DNA from: Cupriavidus campinensis
Lineage (GTDB): Bacteria > Pseudomonadota > Gammaproteobacteria > Burkholderiales > Burkholderiaceae
DNA: 64,000 nt
Reading direction: 5' to 3'
NCBI RefSeq assembly: GCF_905397395.1
Contig: NZ_CAJPVH010000005.1
Location: forward strand, 121,206-185,205
Shown here one piece after another: positions 19,029 to 27,823 of this stretch (its first letter is position 1; every line of letters starts with the position of its first letter). The translations under genes were made by a program, and so were the position numbers. Below the pieces are notes generated by a model. The model was not told the origin of the DNA and ran no database searches. It was given only the letters and a program-made list of their open reading frames with translations.

Positions 19029-19060
19029 GTCAAGGAGATTCTGGGGAAGTGGGCTATCCC

Positions 19061-19915
19061 CTACCGCTTCGTCGCCACCACCTCCAGGTACTCGCTCGGC
19101 ACCACCATGGAATCCTTGCCGGCGCGGTTCAGGCTGTTCAGCAGCGTGGTCAGATCGGCTTCCAGTGCGCTGGCCTTGTCGGCCGGCAGCGAGGCGAACG
19201 CCTTGTGGACCGGGCCGTACCAGGTGCGGAAGACCTCGATGAAGTGCGCCGCCGAGCGATAGCGGAAGTTGAACTGGCGCGGCGTGACGTGGACATCCAC
19301 CCCATGCGGCGCGAACAGCGCCTTCAGGTGCTCCTCCACGCCCCATTTCGACGGCGGCGACACGCCCGCCGGCGGCGGCACGTAGGCGCCCAGCGTCTTG
19401 AACATCTGGCCGACGAAGCCCTGCGGGGTCCAGTTCGCCAGCCCGATGCGGCCGCCGGGCCGGGTCACGCGCGCCATCTCGGCGGCGCACTTGGGTTGGT
19501 CCGGGGCGAACATCACGCCGAAGGTGGAGAGCACGGCGTCGAAGCTTGCATCGTCAAAGGGCAGCGCTTCGGCATCGGCCTGCTGGAAGGTCACGTCGAG
19601 CCGCTCGGCGCGGGCGCGCTCGGCGCCGCGCTCCAGCAGCGCGCCCACGTAGTCGGTGGAGGTCACGATGCAGCCACGGCGCGCCGCCGCCAGCGTGGCG
19701 TTGCCGTTGCCGGCGGCCACGTCGAGCACGCGCTCGTCGCAGCGCAGGTCGCAGGCTTCGGCCAGTTGCTCGCCCACGATCTGGAGCGTGGTGCCGATCA
19801 CGGCATAGTCGCCGCTGGCCCAGGCCACCTGCTGGCGGCCCTTCAGGGCGGCAAGGTCGGGCGTAGTGGCCGGCGAATTGGCCGAAGACGCGGCAGCGTC
19901 GGGGGTAGTCGTCAT
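19061..19915 (-). CDS. SAM-dependent class I methyltransferase
   Basis: A 284-residue Rossmann-fold methyltransferase. Motif I is VLDVAAGNGNATLAAA (about residues 63-78), an acidic loop TSTDYVGALLERG binds SAM, and FDAVLSTFGVMFAPD and ARVTRPGGRIGLANW are the post-I/II motifs, as in Methyltransf_11/UbiE-like enzymes. AGGAGA precedes the ATG. It starts 42 bp after the stop of the LuxR-type regulator gene on the same strand, so it may be a direct target in the same transcript. The acceptor substrate is unknown. Confidence 0.87.
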   Translation of the reverse strand: MTTTPDAAASSANSPATTPDLAALKGRQQVAWASGDYAVIGTTLQIVGEQLAEACDLRCDERVLDVAAGNGNATLAAARRGCIVTSTDYVGALLERGAERARAERLDVTFQQADAEALPFDDASFDAVLSTFGVMFAPDQPKCAAEMARVTRPGGRIGLANWTPQGFVGQMFKTLGAYVPPPAGVSPPSKWGVEEHLKALFAPHGVDVHVTPRQFNFRYRSAAHFIEVFRTWYGPVHKAFASLPADKASALEADLTTLLNSLNRAGKDSMVVPSEYLEVVATKR

Positions 19916-19957
19916 GATGGGGGTCTCCTGATTGAATCGCCCGGCAGGTCCGCCGGC

Positions 19958-21034
19958 TTACGCGCGCGACCGGTCGAAACCGGCCTCGCGCGCGAGCACG
20001 ATGGCCTGCGAGCGGTTTTCCACCTCGAGCTTCGAGAAGATGCTCGTGATGTGGTTGCGCACGGTTTTCTCGCACAGCCCAAGGTAGGCGGCGATCTGTG
20101 CGTTGTCGCGGCCCTGCGCGATCAGCACGACGATGTCGCGCTCGCGCCGGGTCAGGGTGTGGAACGCCGGGTCGTCCACCGGCACCGGCGCGGGCAGGAA
20201 GGCGCGTACTTCCTCCAGCCAGCGGTCCCACGCCGGCTCCGCCTCCAGCAGCAGGTGGTTGCCGCTCTCCAATGGAACGAAGCGCGCGTTCGGGATCATG
20301 CTGGCAATCAGCCGGCCTTCGTCGAACGGCACGCGCGCATCGCGCACGGCGTGGAGCACCAGCGTGGGGCAGGTCACCAGCGGCAGCAGTTCCACCACGT
20401 CGATGTCGTTGAAGATGCGCATGAAGCGCGCCGCGTTGCCGGGCGAGGTGGACACGCGCTCCAGCTCGTTGAACCAGCGGTGCTGCTCCGCCGTGCCGCC
20501 CGGGATGAACTGCGTGGTGAAGAACTGGCGGAAGGCCGGGTTCTCCTGCCCCCAGCCCAGTTCCGCCAGCCGCGCCATCAGCTCGGCTTCCTCGCGCATC
20601 TCGGCACCCAGGTTGCGCTTGAGGCGCCCCCTGGCGTAGCCACCGTGCAGCACGAGGTGGCTCACCCGCTCGGGATGCGCCACGGCGTACGCCACGGCGA
20701 TCGACGCGCCCTGGGAAATGCCCAGCAACGGGAAATGATCGACGCCGGTGGCGTCCACGATGGTTTCGAGATCACGCAGCCACGCCTCGAAGGACAGGTC
20801 ATCCACGTGGCGGTCAGAGAGGCCACAGCCACGTTCGTCGTAGCGCACGAGCGTGTGGTTCTCCGACAGCGCGCACAGCATGTGGCTCCAGACCGGACTC
20901 CCCACGTCGAATTCGAGGTGGCTCATCCAGTTGGCGGCCTTCACGAGCGGCGGTCCGCTGCCCGTGATGGCATACGCCAGTCGCACCCGGTCACGGCTGG
21001 TGCAAAGGCGTATCTGCTGCTTCAGCATCGGCAT
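19958..21034 (-). CDS. LuxR-family regulator with N-terminal alpha/beta-hydrolase domain
   Basis: A 358-residue fusion. Residues about 5-265 form an alpha/beta-hydrolase fold with the nucleophile elbow LLGISQGASIA, an acid in HAVRDARVP and a histidine in ESGNHLLLE. Residues about 290-355 form a LuxR-type helix-turn-helix: LTRRERDIVVLIAQG, then the recognition helix CEKTVRNHITSIFSKL. The hydrolase part probably senses or hydrolyses a small ligand and controls DNA binding (inference). The start at 21034 is taken because the hydrolase fold begins there; the open frame upstream is not family-like. The methyltransferase gene follows directly. Confidence 0.85.
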   Translation of the reverse strand: MPMLKQQIRLCTSRDRVRLAYAITGSGPPLVKAANWMSHLEFDVGSPVWSHMLCALSENHTLVRYDERGCGLSDRHVDDLSFEAWLRDLETIVDATGVDHFPLLGISQGASIAVAYAVAHPERVSHLVLHGGYARGRLKRNLGAEMREEAELMARLAELGWGQENPAFRQFFTTQFIPGGTAEQHRWFNELERVSTSPGNAARFMRIFNDIDVVELLPLVTCPTLVLHAVRDARVPFDEGRLIASMIPNARFVPLESGNHLLLEAEPAWDRWLEEVRAFLPAPVPVDDPAFHTLTRRERDIVVLIAQGRDNAQIAAYLGLCEKTVRNHITSIFSKLEVENRSQAIVLAREAGFDRSRA

Positions 21035-21115
21035 GGTGGGATCGCGCGCGGGACAGGGTACGGCCGGTGCGGAGCGCCGGGGCGATAGCTCACCACGTCC
21101 GCTTGGAACGGGCGA

Positions 21116-21133
21116 TTGACTAATCTTAGTCAA
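21116..21133. promoter_or_regulatory. Perfect inverted repeat upstream of the LuxR-hydrolase gene
   Basis: TTGACTAA-TC-TTAGTCAA has perfect 8-bp arms two bases apart, 82 bp before the LuxR-hydrolase start. The size and symmetry fit a MarR- or LuxR-type dimer site, possibly autoregulatory. No experimental counterpart is claimed. Confidence 0.5.
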
Positions 21134-21229
21134 CGATCCCCAGCGTGCAGGCAAAACCACGGCCAGCTGGCCCCGCAAAGTGCGGAAAGCCAGACGTGGT
21201 GCATACCGTGCCCGGCGCATTTTCCGCGG

Positions 21230-21529
21230 TCAGGCGTTGCGCAGCAGACATCCGCCACCGGCAGCGCCCAGCCGCGCGCCGTCGCTGTACGGGTCACGCT
21301 GATCCATCCGGGCGCCATCGGTGTAGGGATCCGGCTTGCCGATGCGCAGGCCGTCCTGGTACGGATCGAACTTGCCGCCCTTGCAGGCGGACATGCTGGC
21401 CTGCGCCGAGGCTGCGGTGGAAATCGAAGGATTGGAACGATCGCTCCCCAGCCCGGCGTAAGCCAGGTTGCACAGGCCGATGGCCAGCGAGGAAGCGGTC
21501 AAGAGGGTCTTGGCAAGATTCGTGTACAT
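21230..21529 (-). CDS. Small exported DGAR-repeat protein
   Basis: A 99-residue protein with a signal peptide (residues 1-25, ending AYA). A mature part carries three degenerate copies of a D-P-Y-x-D-G-x-R motif: DPYQDGLR, DPYTDGAR and DPYSDGAR, the last two introduced by KP and DQR. The second protein of this kind, at 41291, shares both the motif and the DQR lead-in. TGGAG lies seven bases before the ATG at 21529, deciding the start. Two Cys remain in the mature chain (SACKGG, GGCLLR). No function is known; it is probably periplasmic or secreted. Confidence 0.75.
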   Translation of the reverse strand: MYTNLAKTLLTASSLAIGLCNLAYAGLGSDRSNPSISTAASAQASMSACKGGKFDPYQDGLRIGKPDPYTDGARMDQRDPYSDGARLGAAGGGCLLRNA

Positions 21530-21884
21530 CGCAAACTCCAACTACAACAGGAAGGCGATCACGGCTCAGGATGCAGGACCAGTGGGGGGATCGCCTGAGC
21601 CACACCGCTCCTTGTTCGAGGGGCCGATTGTGGGCAGCAGGGTCCGCGGGAACATGAGGCGGGTGTCCCGGTTTGAGGGATTCGTCAGGGTCTATGCGGG
21701 GGGATTCCGTGGGACAAGGGTCCCGGGATGCGGGTAATCACCGGGGCGGCCGGAGGCGCTGGCGCGCTTGCGCACGCGCTCAGGGAGAACAGCCGGGCGC
21801 CGTGGACCAGCAGGCACAGGCCACCGCCGACGCGCACTACATCATGCGCGTGACCCGTGGCACGCCGGATGCCCCGCGCGCCGC
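21530..21884. other. Intergenic region with a coding-like tail
   Basis: This 355-bp stretch carries the promoter side of the DGAR-repeat gene and G-rich sequence. Its last part (about 21800-21888, plus strand) reads as an open frame with strongly G/C-biased third positions ending in TAG, which overlaps the stop of the cNMP/thioredoxin-reductase gene. It could be the tail of a decayed gene or chance. No terminator or repeat was found. Confidence 0.3.
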
Positions 21885-23666
21885 CTAGGCCACCGCCTGC
21901 ACGGTCTGGCCGGCCTGCATGCCCGCCAGATAGCGATGGATCTGCGCCACGACCGCAGCGCCCTCGCCTACCGCGGCGGCCACGCGCTTGGTCGAGCCCG
22001 AGCGCACGTCCCCGATTGCGAACACGCCCGGCACGCTGGTCTCCAGCGTGTAGTCGGCGCGCTCGGTGCAGGACTGGTGGGCTTCATAGCCGGTCAGCAC
22101 GAAACCCTTGGGGTCCGTGGTGACGTTGCAGGACCGCAGCCATTCCGTGTTCGGCGCGGCGCCGATAAACAGGAACACGTGGCGCATCGGCCGGGTGATG
22201 CAGTCCGGGCCACAGGAGCGCTCCTTGTAGCGCACCGTGGAAAGCCAGCCATCGCCCTCCATCGCCGTGATCTGCGCGTGCGTGTGCAGGAATACGTTCG
22301 GCAGGCCCTTCAGGCGGTCGATCAGGTAGCGCGACATGGTGGCCTCGAGCCCCTCGCCGCGCACCAGCATATGCACCTCCGCCGCGTGGGAGGCCAGGTA
22401 CACCGCCGCCTGCCCCGCCGAGTTGCCGCCGCCCACCAGCATCGCGTGCTCGTCCTTGCAGAGCTTGGCCTCTACCGGCGACGCCCAGTAGTAGACGCCC
22501 CGGCCCTCGTACTGGTCCAGCGATTCGATCTCCGCGCGCCGGTACTGGGCGCCGCTGGCAATCACCACGGTGCGCGTGGGCACCATCCGGCCATCGGTCA
22601 GTTCGATCCGGATCGGGTGCTCGCCGCAATGGAGCGCGCTCACCTCGAGCGGAATGGCCACGTGGGCGCCGAACTTGAGCGCCTGGACGAAGGCGCGCCC
22701 GGCCAGCGCCTGGCCCGAGATGCCGGTGGGAAAGCCCAGGTAGTTCTCGATCCGCGCGCTCGCGCCGGCCTGCCCGCCCGGGGAGCGGCAGTCGATCACG
22801 GCCACGGACAGCCCTTCGGACGCGGCATAGACCGCCGTCGCCAGCCCGGCAGGGCCGGCGCCGACCACCACTACGTCATAGACATGGTCCGGCGTAAATT
22901 CAGGCACCAAACCGAGGCACGAGGCGAGCTGGCCCTCGTCCGGCGCGCGCAGTATGCCGCCGTCGGGGCAGATCACCATCGGGAAATCGCTCGCGGGCGC
23001 GTTGCTGACGTCGAGCAGCGCCATGGCGTCGGGGTCGGTATCGATATCGACCACCTTGTGCGGATAGCCATTGCGGCGCAGGAAGGCCTGCAGCGCCAGC
23101 AGCAGCGGCTGGGTGCCCTTGCCGACCAGCACCGGGCCGCCGCCGCGCTCGATCAGCCCTACCCGGCGCAGGATCAGCGCGCGCATGATGCGCTCGCCCA
23201 GATCCGCCTCGGCCACCAGCAGCGCGCGCAGCCGTTCGGGCGGCACCACCAGCGCGGTGGAGTCCTCCAGCGCCACCGCATCCACCAGCGCCGGCTTGCC
23301 GGAGAGCTGGCCCACCTCGGCCAGGAACTGGCCCGGGCCCTCATCGGTGATCGGAAAACGGTTGCCAAGCCCGTCGCGCTGGATGATCTGGAGCTTGCCG
23401 GTCAGGATCAGATGCATGCCCGGGGCGGGGTCGCCGATGCAGAACAGCGTCTCGCCGGCCTTGAACGACGCCACCGTGCCAAACCGCCGCACACGGTCGA
23501 TCTCGGCCGGCGTCAGGGTCGGAAACATCTGGTGCTTGCGGGTCTCGAGCACCGAGAACGGCGCCTCCAGCCCTACCACCGGCTCATGCGCGGCCTGATT
23601 GGCGACCTGATCGGCAACCGGGTCCGGACTGGCTTCGGGCTGCGAAGCTCCCTGCGTCATCTCCAT
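21885..23666 (-). CDS. Cyclic-nucleotide-binding, thioredoxin-reductase-like flavoprotein
   Basis: A 593-residue fusion. Residues about 45-160 form a cNMP/CRP-like beta-roll (FKAGETLFCIGDPAPGMHLILTG). Residues about 195-260 look like a small thioredoxin/glutaredoxin-like linker. From about 265 there is a TrxB-like FAD/NAD(P)H reductase: VVVGAGPAGLATAVYAA, SPGGQAG, LVGGGNSAGQAA and GVFAIGDVRSG. At the position of the redox-active CxxC of thioredoxin reductase it reads ASPVEA, so it cannot act as a classical TrxR. Known relatives are annotated as FAD-dependent oxidoreductases with an N-terminal cNMP domain. It is divergent from the CoA-transferase gene. Confidence 0.87.
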   Translation of the reverse strand: MEMTQGASQPEASPDPVADQVANQAAHEPVVGLEAPFSVLETRKHQMFPTLTPAEIDRVRRFGTVASFKAGETLFCIGDPAPGMHLILTGKLQIIQRDGLGNRFPITDEGPGQFLAEVGQLSGKPALVDAVALEDSTALVVPPERLRALLVAEADLGERIMRALILRRVGLIERGGGPVLVGKGTQPLLLALQAFLRRNGYPHKVVDIDTDPDAMALLDVSNAPASDFPMVICPDGGILRAPDEGQLASCLGLVPEFTPDHVYDVVVVGAGPAGLATAVYAASEGLSVAVIDCRSPGGQAGASARIENYLGFPTGISGQALAGRAFVQALKFGAHVAIPLEVSALHCGEHPIRIELTDGRMVPTRTVVIASGAQYRRAEIESLDQYEGRGVYYWASPVEAKLCKDEHAMLVGGGNSAGQAAVYLASHAAEVHMLVRGEGLEATMSRYLIDRLKGLPNVFLHTHAQITAMEGDGWLSTVRYKERSCGPDCITRPMRHVFLFIGAAPNTEWLRSCNVTTDPKGFVLTGYEAHQSCTERADYTLETSVPGVFAIGDVRSGSTKRVAAAVGEGAAVVAQIHRYLAGMQAGQTVQAVA

Positions 23667-23970
23667 GCGACTCCCCTCTATTTCGGTCTAGGTAGGACAG
23701 GACTCGACTGCGTACTCGACTGAGATAGTAGCCGGCGTGGCCACGAAACACACATGAAGATTTTAGGAAGCGATGGCCACCGTTGCTTGCCGATTTGCCC
23801 GGCGCACGGCGCCTTGCACGGCGCCGTCATCCATGAAAAAACCGACTGGTTTCCAGCGATTTAAATCATGGTGAGAATATTCAGCGCTCGCTACACTGGC
23901 TCCGACAACGCCCCCCAAAGCCCCAAAAAGCCCCCACAGGCTTCAGAAAGCCCACAAGCAAGGAGACGAG
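23667..23970. other. Divergent promoter region
   Basis: A 304-bp spacer between the divergent flavoprotein and CoA-transferase genes. It contains an A+T-richer stretch (about 23850-23885), a repeated CACGGCGCC element near 23805-23822, and C-rich AAAGCCCC-type repeats at about 23910-23940. An AAGGAG at about 23960 serves the CoA transferase. No clear -35/-10 pair could be fixed. Confidence 0.4.
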
Positions 23971-25512
23971 ATGTACCGTGATCGCATTCGCCTGGCCGCC
24001 CTGCAGGACCGGATCATGTCGGCCGACGCGGCCGCCGCGCTGATCCAGGACGGCATGACGGTCGGCATGAGCGGCTTCACCCGCGCCGGCGACTGCAAGG
24101 CCGTGCCCTTCGCCCTGGCGCGCCGCGCCGCCGCCGACCCGCTCCAGATCACCCTGATCACGGGTGCCTCGCTCGGCAACGATATCGACAAGATCCTGGC
24201 CGAAAGCAACGTGCTGGCGCGCCGCCTGCCGTTCCAGTCCGACGCCACCCTGCGCCGCAAGATCAACGACGGCGAGGTGATGTTCATCGACCAGCATCTG
24301 GGCGAGACCGTGGAGCAGCTGCGCAGCGGCCAGCTTGCGCCGGTGGACATTGCCGTGATCGAGGCCGCCGCCATCACCGAGACCGGCGGCATCGTGCCGA
24401 CCACCTCGGTTGGCAATTCGGCGAGTTTCGCGATGATGGCCAAGCAGGTCATCGTCGAGATCAACACCAATATGCCGGCCGCGCTGGAAGGGCTGCACGA
24501 CATCGCCTTCCCGGTGCAGCGCCCCTACCGCCAGCCGATTCCGCTGATTGCCGTCGAGCAGCGCATCGGCCTGCCCTATATCCCCGTCGATCCGTCGCGT
24601 ATTGCGGCCATCGTGCTCACCGCGCGCGACGACAGCCCGTCCAACGCGCTGCCGCCAGACGGCGAGACGCGCCTGATCGCCGGCCATCTCAATGCACTGT
24701 TCGAGCGCGAGGTGCGCGCCGGGCGGCTCTCGCCCTCGCTCCAGCCTTTGCAGGCCGGCATCGGCACGATTGCCAATGCGGTGCTGCACGGGCTCGTAGA
24801 TTCGCCATTTCACGACCTGACGATGTACTCGGAGGTCTTGCAGGACAGCACCATCTCGCTGATCGACGCCGGCAAGCTGCGCTTCGCCTCGGCGTCGTCG
24901 ATGACGCTGTCCGGGCCGGTCTACCGCCGTGTGCTGGACGAGATCGAGCGCTACAAATCCCGCCTGGTGCTGCGGCCGCAGGAAATCAGTAACCATCCCG
25001 AAGTGCTGCGCCGGCTGGGGTTGATCACCATCAACACCGCGCTCGAGTGCGACATCTACGGCAACGTCAACTCGACCCACGTGGGCGGCACGCACATGAT
25101 GAACGGCATCGGCGGCTCGGGGGACTTCGCGCGCAATGCCTACCTGTCGGTCTTCGTGACCAAGTCCGTGGCCAAGGACGGGCGGATTTCCAGCATCGTG
25201 CCGATGGTCTCCCACGTGGATAACAGCGAGCACGACGTGGACATCCTCGTCACCGAGCACGGCCTGGCCGACCTGCGCGGGCTGGCGCCACGCGAGCGGG
25301 CGCTCCAGGTGATCCGCAACTGCGCCGACCCGGCCTACCGCGACGGCCTGCTCGACTATTTCCGCCGGGCCCAGACGCGCGGCGGCCAGACCCCGCACCT
25401 GCTGGAAGAGGCGTTTGCGTGGCATATCAATTACCGCGAGCACGGTACGATGCTGCCGGCGCCCCGGGCGGCGGCCATCGCGCCAATCGAAGCCACGCCG
25501 CTGGCGGCCTGA
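23971..25512 (+). CDS. Succinate/acetate CoA-transferase (acetyl-CoA hydrolase family)
   Basis: A 513-residue member of the family of AarC/ScpC/Ach1 CoA-transferases, which move CoA between acyl-CoAs and free carboxylates such as succinate and acetate. Glu288 in MYSEVLQD aligns with the catalytic glutamate that forms the thioester. GIGTIANAVLHGL and the C-terminal block NSTHVGGTHMMNGIGGSGDF are family signatures. Translation starts after AAGGAGACGAG. It is monocistronic in appearance, divergent from the cNMP-domain flavoprotein. Direction and exact partner acids cannot be settled from sequence. Confidence 0.9.
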   Translation: MYRDRIRLAALQDRIMSADAAAALIQDGMTVGMSGFTRAGDCKAVPFALARRAAADPLQITLITGASLGNDIDKILAESNVLARRLPFQSDATLRRKINDGEVMFIDQHLGETVEQLRSGQLAPVDIAVIEAAAITETGGIVPTTSVGNSASFAMMAKQVIVEINTNMPAALEGLHDIAFPVQRPYRQPIPLIAVEQRIGLPYIPVDPSRIAAIVLTARDDSPSNALPPDGETRLIAGHLNALFEREVRAGRLSPSLQPLQAGIGTIANAVLHGLVDSPFHDLTMYSEVLQDSTISLIDAGKLRFASASSMTLSGPVYRRVLDEIERYKSRLVLRPQEISNHPEVLRRLGLITINTALECDIYGNVNSTHVGGTHMMNGIGGSGDFARNAYLSVFVTKSVAKDGRISSIVPMVSHVDNSEHDVDILVTEHGLADLRGLAPRERALQVIRNCADPAYRDGLLDYFRRAQTRGGQTPHLLEEAFAWHINYREHGTMLPAPRAAAIAPIEATPLAA

Positions 25513-25560
25513 CGTTTCTGCACCACCGGGCGGTTTTTACATCCCGCCCGGCTGCCGGCT

Positions 25561-25593
25561 GCCTCCCACGGGCCTCCCACGGGCCTCCCACGG
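25561..25593. repeat. Three tandem copies of an 11-bp unit
   Basis: GCCTCCCACGG is repeated three times without interruption between the CoA-transferase and the membrane-protein gene. It is non-coding. Confidence 0.85.
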
Positions 25594-25669
25594 GCTCATT
25601 TCGGCATGGAACGGCACTTGCAGCGTGCTTCGGAAGGTGGCGTGAGTTCCCGCCACCGCTGGAGACGCC

Positions 25670-26242
25670 ATGCAAGAACCGGTTCGCCTGATCCTGATGT
25701 ACGGCCTGATCCCGCTCTGGATCCTCGCGGGGCTGGGCGACTGGTGGTTCCATCGGCGCCAGCGCATCGAGATCAACGCGGGCGTCCGGGAATCGGTCAT
25801 GCACAGCCTGATGATGGTCCAGGTGGGCGTCCCGGTCCTGCTGGTGCTGTTCTTCGAGGTGAACGCGCTGCTGTTCGCCATCATGATCGCGGGCGTGGTG
25901 GTCCACGCGGTCACCGCCTGGTTCGACGTGCGCTACGCGGTGAGCCGGCGCACGGTGCCGCCGAACGAGCAGCACGTGCACAGCCTGCTGGAGATGCTGC
26001 CGGTCACGGCCGTGGCCATGCTGGCCGCGGCCCACTGGGACCAGTTCCTGGCGCTGTTCGGCGCCGCCGCAGAGCCCCCCAGCCTCACCCTGACCCCGAA
26101 GCGCGATCCCCTGCCGCCGCTCTACCTCATGGGTCTGTTCGCCGCGCTCGGCCTGCTCGTCGTGCTGCCTTACGCAGAGGAACTGCTGCGCTGCCTGCGG
26201 GCCCAGGCGGCGCGCGCCAGGCCCGTGGCGCAGCACCGCTGA
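25670..26242 (+). CDS. Multi-pass membrane protein of unknown function
   Basis: A 190-residue protein with about five hydrophobic helices: near residues 8-24, 45-64, 66-90, 108-128 and 148-168. Loops carry RRQRIEINAGVRESVMH and SRRTVPPNEQHVHSLLE, whose His and Glu residues could bind metal. GGAGA precedes the ATG. It lies upstream of mntH on the same strand with a 165-bp gap, so it is probably a separate unit. I do not recognise the family. Confidence 0.7.
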   Translation: MQEPVRLILMYGLIPLWILAGLGDWWFHRRQRIEINAGVRESVMHSLMMVQVGVPVLLVLFFEVNALLFAIMIAGVVVHAVTAWFDVRYAVSRRTVPPNEQHVHSLLEMLPVTAVAMLAAAHWDQFLALFGAAAEPPSLTLTPKRDPLPPLYLMGLFAALGLLVVLPYAEELLRCLRAQAARARPVAQHR

Positions 26243-26266
26243 CGCCCGGCCAACGCTGGCGCCCCG

Positions 26267-26283
26267 ATGACCGTACCGGTCAT
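26267..26283. promoter_or_regulatory. Inverted repeat in the mntH upstream region
   Basis: ATGACCG-TAC-CGGTCAT has perfect 7-bp arms, 124 bp before the mntH start and just after the membrane-protein gene. It could be an operator or a terminator stem (no T tract follows). No MntR or Fur box could be assigned. Confidence 0.35.
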
Positions 26284-26407
26284 GTGCCCTCAGCGCATCG
26301 ATCGACGAATTCGGCTAAATTGGCTGCCTTGGTAGTTCGAGACATCCGAGCCACACACAACTTGAACGGGAGCGCCATGCGCGGTCATCACCTCGTAGGA
26401 TGGGCAC

Positions 26408-27685
26408 GTGTCGGCCGTCATCCCTAGCCCGCCCACCGCCAGGTGGCGCGAGTTCGTCCGCTTCCTTGGCCCCGCCTACCTCGTGGCCGTGGGCTATATG
26501 GACCCCGGCAACTGGGCCACCGACCTCGCGGGCGGGTCCGCCTACGGCTACTCCCTGCTCTGGGTCGTGGCGATGTCCAGCCTCATGGCGATGCTGCTCC
26601 AGGTGCTGGCCAGCCGGCTCGGGCTGGTCACCGGCATGGACCTGGCGCAGGCGTGCCGGCACGGCGCCTCGCGCTGGTCGGCCTGGTCGCAATGGATCCT
26701 GGCCGAACTGGCGATCTGCGCCACCGACCTGGCCGAAGTCATCGGCACGGCCATCGCCCTCAACCTGCTGTTCAACATCCCGCTGCTGGCCGGCGTGGCG
26801 CTGACCGTGCTGGATGTGCTGCTGGTGCTGGTCCTGCAACAGCGCGGCTTCCGGCGGCTGGAAGCCTTCGTCATCAGCATGATCACCATCGTGCTGCTGT
26901 GCTTCGTGGCGATGCTGATCATCGCCGAGCCGTCGTGGTCGGACGTGGGCTGGGGGCTGCTGCCCTCGCCGCGTTCGCTCACCGATGCCAACGCCGTGGT
27001 CATCGCCACGGGCATCATCGGCGCCACGGTGATGCCGCACAACCTCTACCTCCACTCGGCGGCGGTCAAGACGCGCGCCGTGGAGGACAGCCCGCCGGCG
27101 CTGCAACGGGCGCTGCGCTACACCGCCGTCGACACGCTGGTGGCCCTCGCCATCGCCTTCTTTATTAATAGTGCGATCCTGGTCACGGCGGCCGGCGTGT
27201 TCCACCGCAGCGGCCACGCGGAGGTGGCCGAGATCCAGCAGGCCTTCCACCTGCTCTCCCCGCTGACCGGCGCCGCCTGGGCCAGCGTGATCTTCGCCGT
27301 GGCGCTGCTGGCCTCGGGCCAGAGCTCGGCGGTGACCGCCACGCTGGCCGGCCAGGTGGTCATGGAGGGCTTTATCCGCACGCGGCTGGCGCCGTGGGCG
27401 CGCCGGCTGCTCACGCGCGGCGTGGCCATCGTGCCGGCGCTGATCGTGGCATGGCTGTACGCCGACAAAGGCGTGGCGCAGCTGCTGATCGCCAGCCAGG
27501 TGGTGCTGAGCCTGCAACTGCCGTTCGCGGCGATTCCGCTGGTGCGCCTCACCAGCAGCCGCGCCCGCATGGGCGCCTACGCCAACCCGCGCAGCGTGGT
27601 GATCCTGGCGTCGCTGACGGTGGGCATCATCATCGCCATGAACGCGGCCATGCTCTTCCTCACCTTCCGGGAATGGATGAACTGA
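26408..27685 (+). CDS. mntH: Nramp-family Mn2+/Fe2+ transporter MntH
   Basis: A 425-residue Nramp metal:H+ symporter with about 11 membrane helices. The two signature motifs are present: MDPGNWATD in the first helix (about residue 30) and VMPHNLYLHS in helix 6 (about residue 206), both lining the metal site. It imports Mn2+ and probably Fe2+ across the inner membrane. The start is a GTG at 26408 preceded by GTAGGA at about seven bases. The 5 prime region of 165 bp may hold metal-responsive control, but no known box or riboswitch was recognised. Confidence 0.92.
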   Translation: MSAVIPSPPTARWREFVRFLGPAYLVAVGYMDPGNWATDLAGGSAYGYSLLWVVAMSSLMAMLLQVLASRLGLVTGMDLAQACRHGASRWSAWSQWILAELAICATDLAEVIGTAIALNLLFNIPLLAGVALTVLDVLLVLVLQQRGFRRLEAFVISMITIVLLCFVAMLIIAEPSWSDVGWGLLPSPRSLTDANAVVIATGIIGATVMPHNLYLHSAAVKTRAVEDSPPALQRALRYTAVDTLVALAIAFFINSAILVTAAGVFHRSGHAEVAEIQQAFHLLSPLTGAAWASVIFAVALLASGQSSAVTATLAGQVVMEGFIRTRLAPWARRLLTRGVAIVPALIVAWLYADKGVAQLLIASQVVLSLQLPFAAIPLVRLTSSRARMGAYANPRSVVILASLTVGIIIAMNAAMLFLTFREWMN

Positions 27686-27732
27686 GGGTTCAATCGGCTC
27701 AATCGGATTTTTCTGAAATTTTTTGGGAAAGC

Positions 27733-27759
27733 TGTCACAAGCCGGGCGCGCGGTACGTC
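27733..27759 (+). promoter_or_regulatory. Putative ECF41 sigma-factor promoter
   Basis: TGTCACA at 27733-27739, exactly 16 bases, then CGTC at 27756-27759. This equals the published ECF41 group consensus TGTCACA-N16-CGTC. It lies 65 bp before an AhpD-like gene, the class of gene ECF41 factors are known to control. No sigma-factor gene is in the window, so the factor must be encoded elsewhere. Confidence 0.75.
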
Positions 27760-27823
27760 TTACAGGGAAAGGCAGGCGCAAAGGGCGCACGCCAACTCCC
27801 TTGAACTACCGTGAGGAACCATC

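Noticed and set aside
21768..23723. A 651-codon plus-strand frame opposite the cNMP/TrxR-like gene
   Set aside because: The minus strand shows complete FAD and NAD(P)H motifs; the plus frame is a shadow.
26243..26407. Mn2+ riboswitch or Fur/MntR box before mntH
   Set aside because: Only one short inverted repeat was found; no conserved riboswitch core or metal-regulator consensus is visible by eye.
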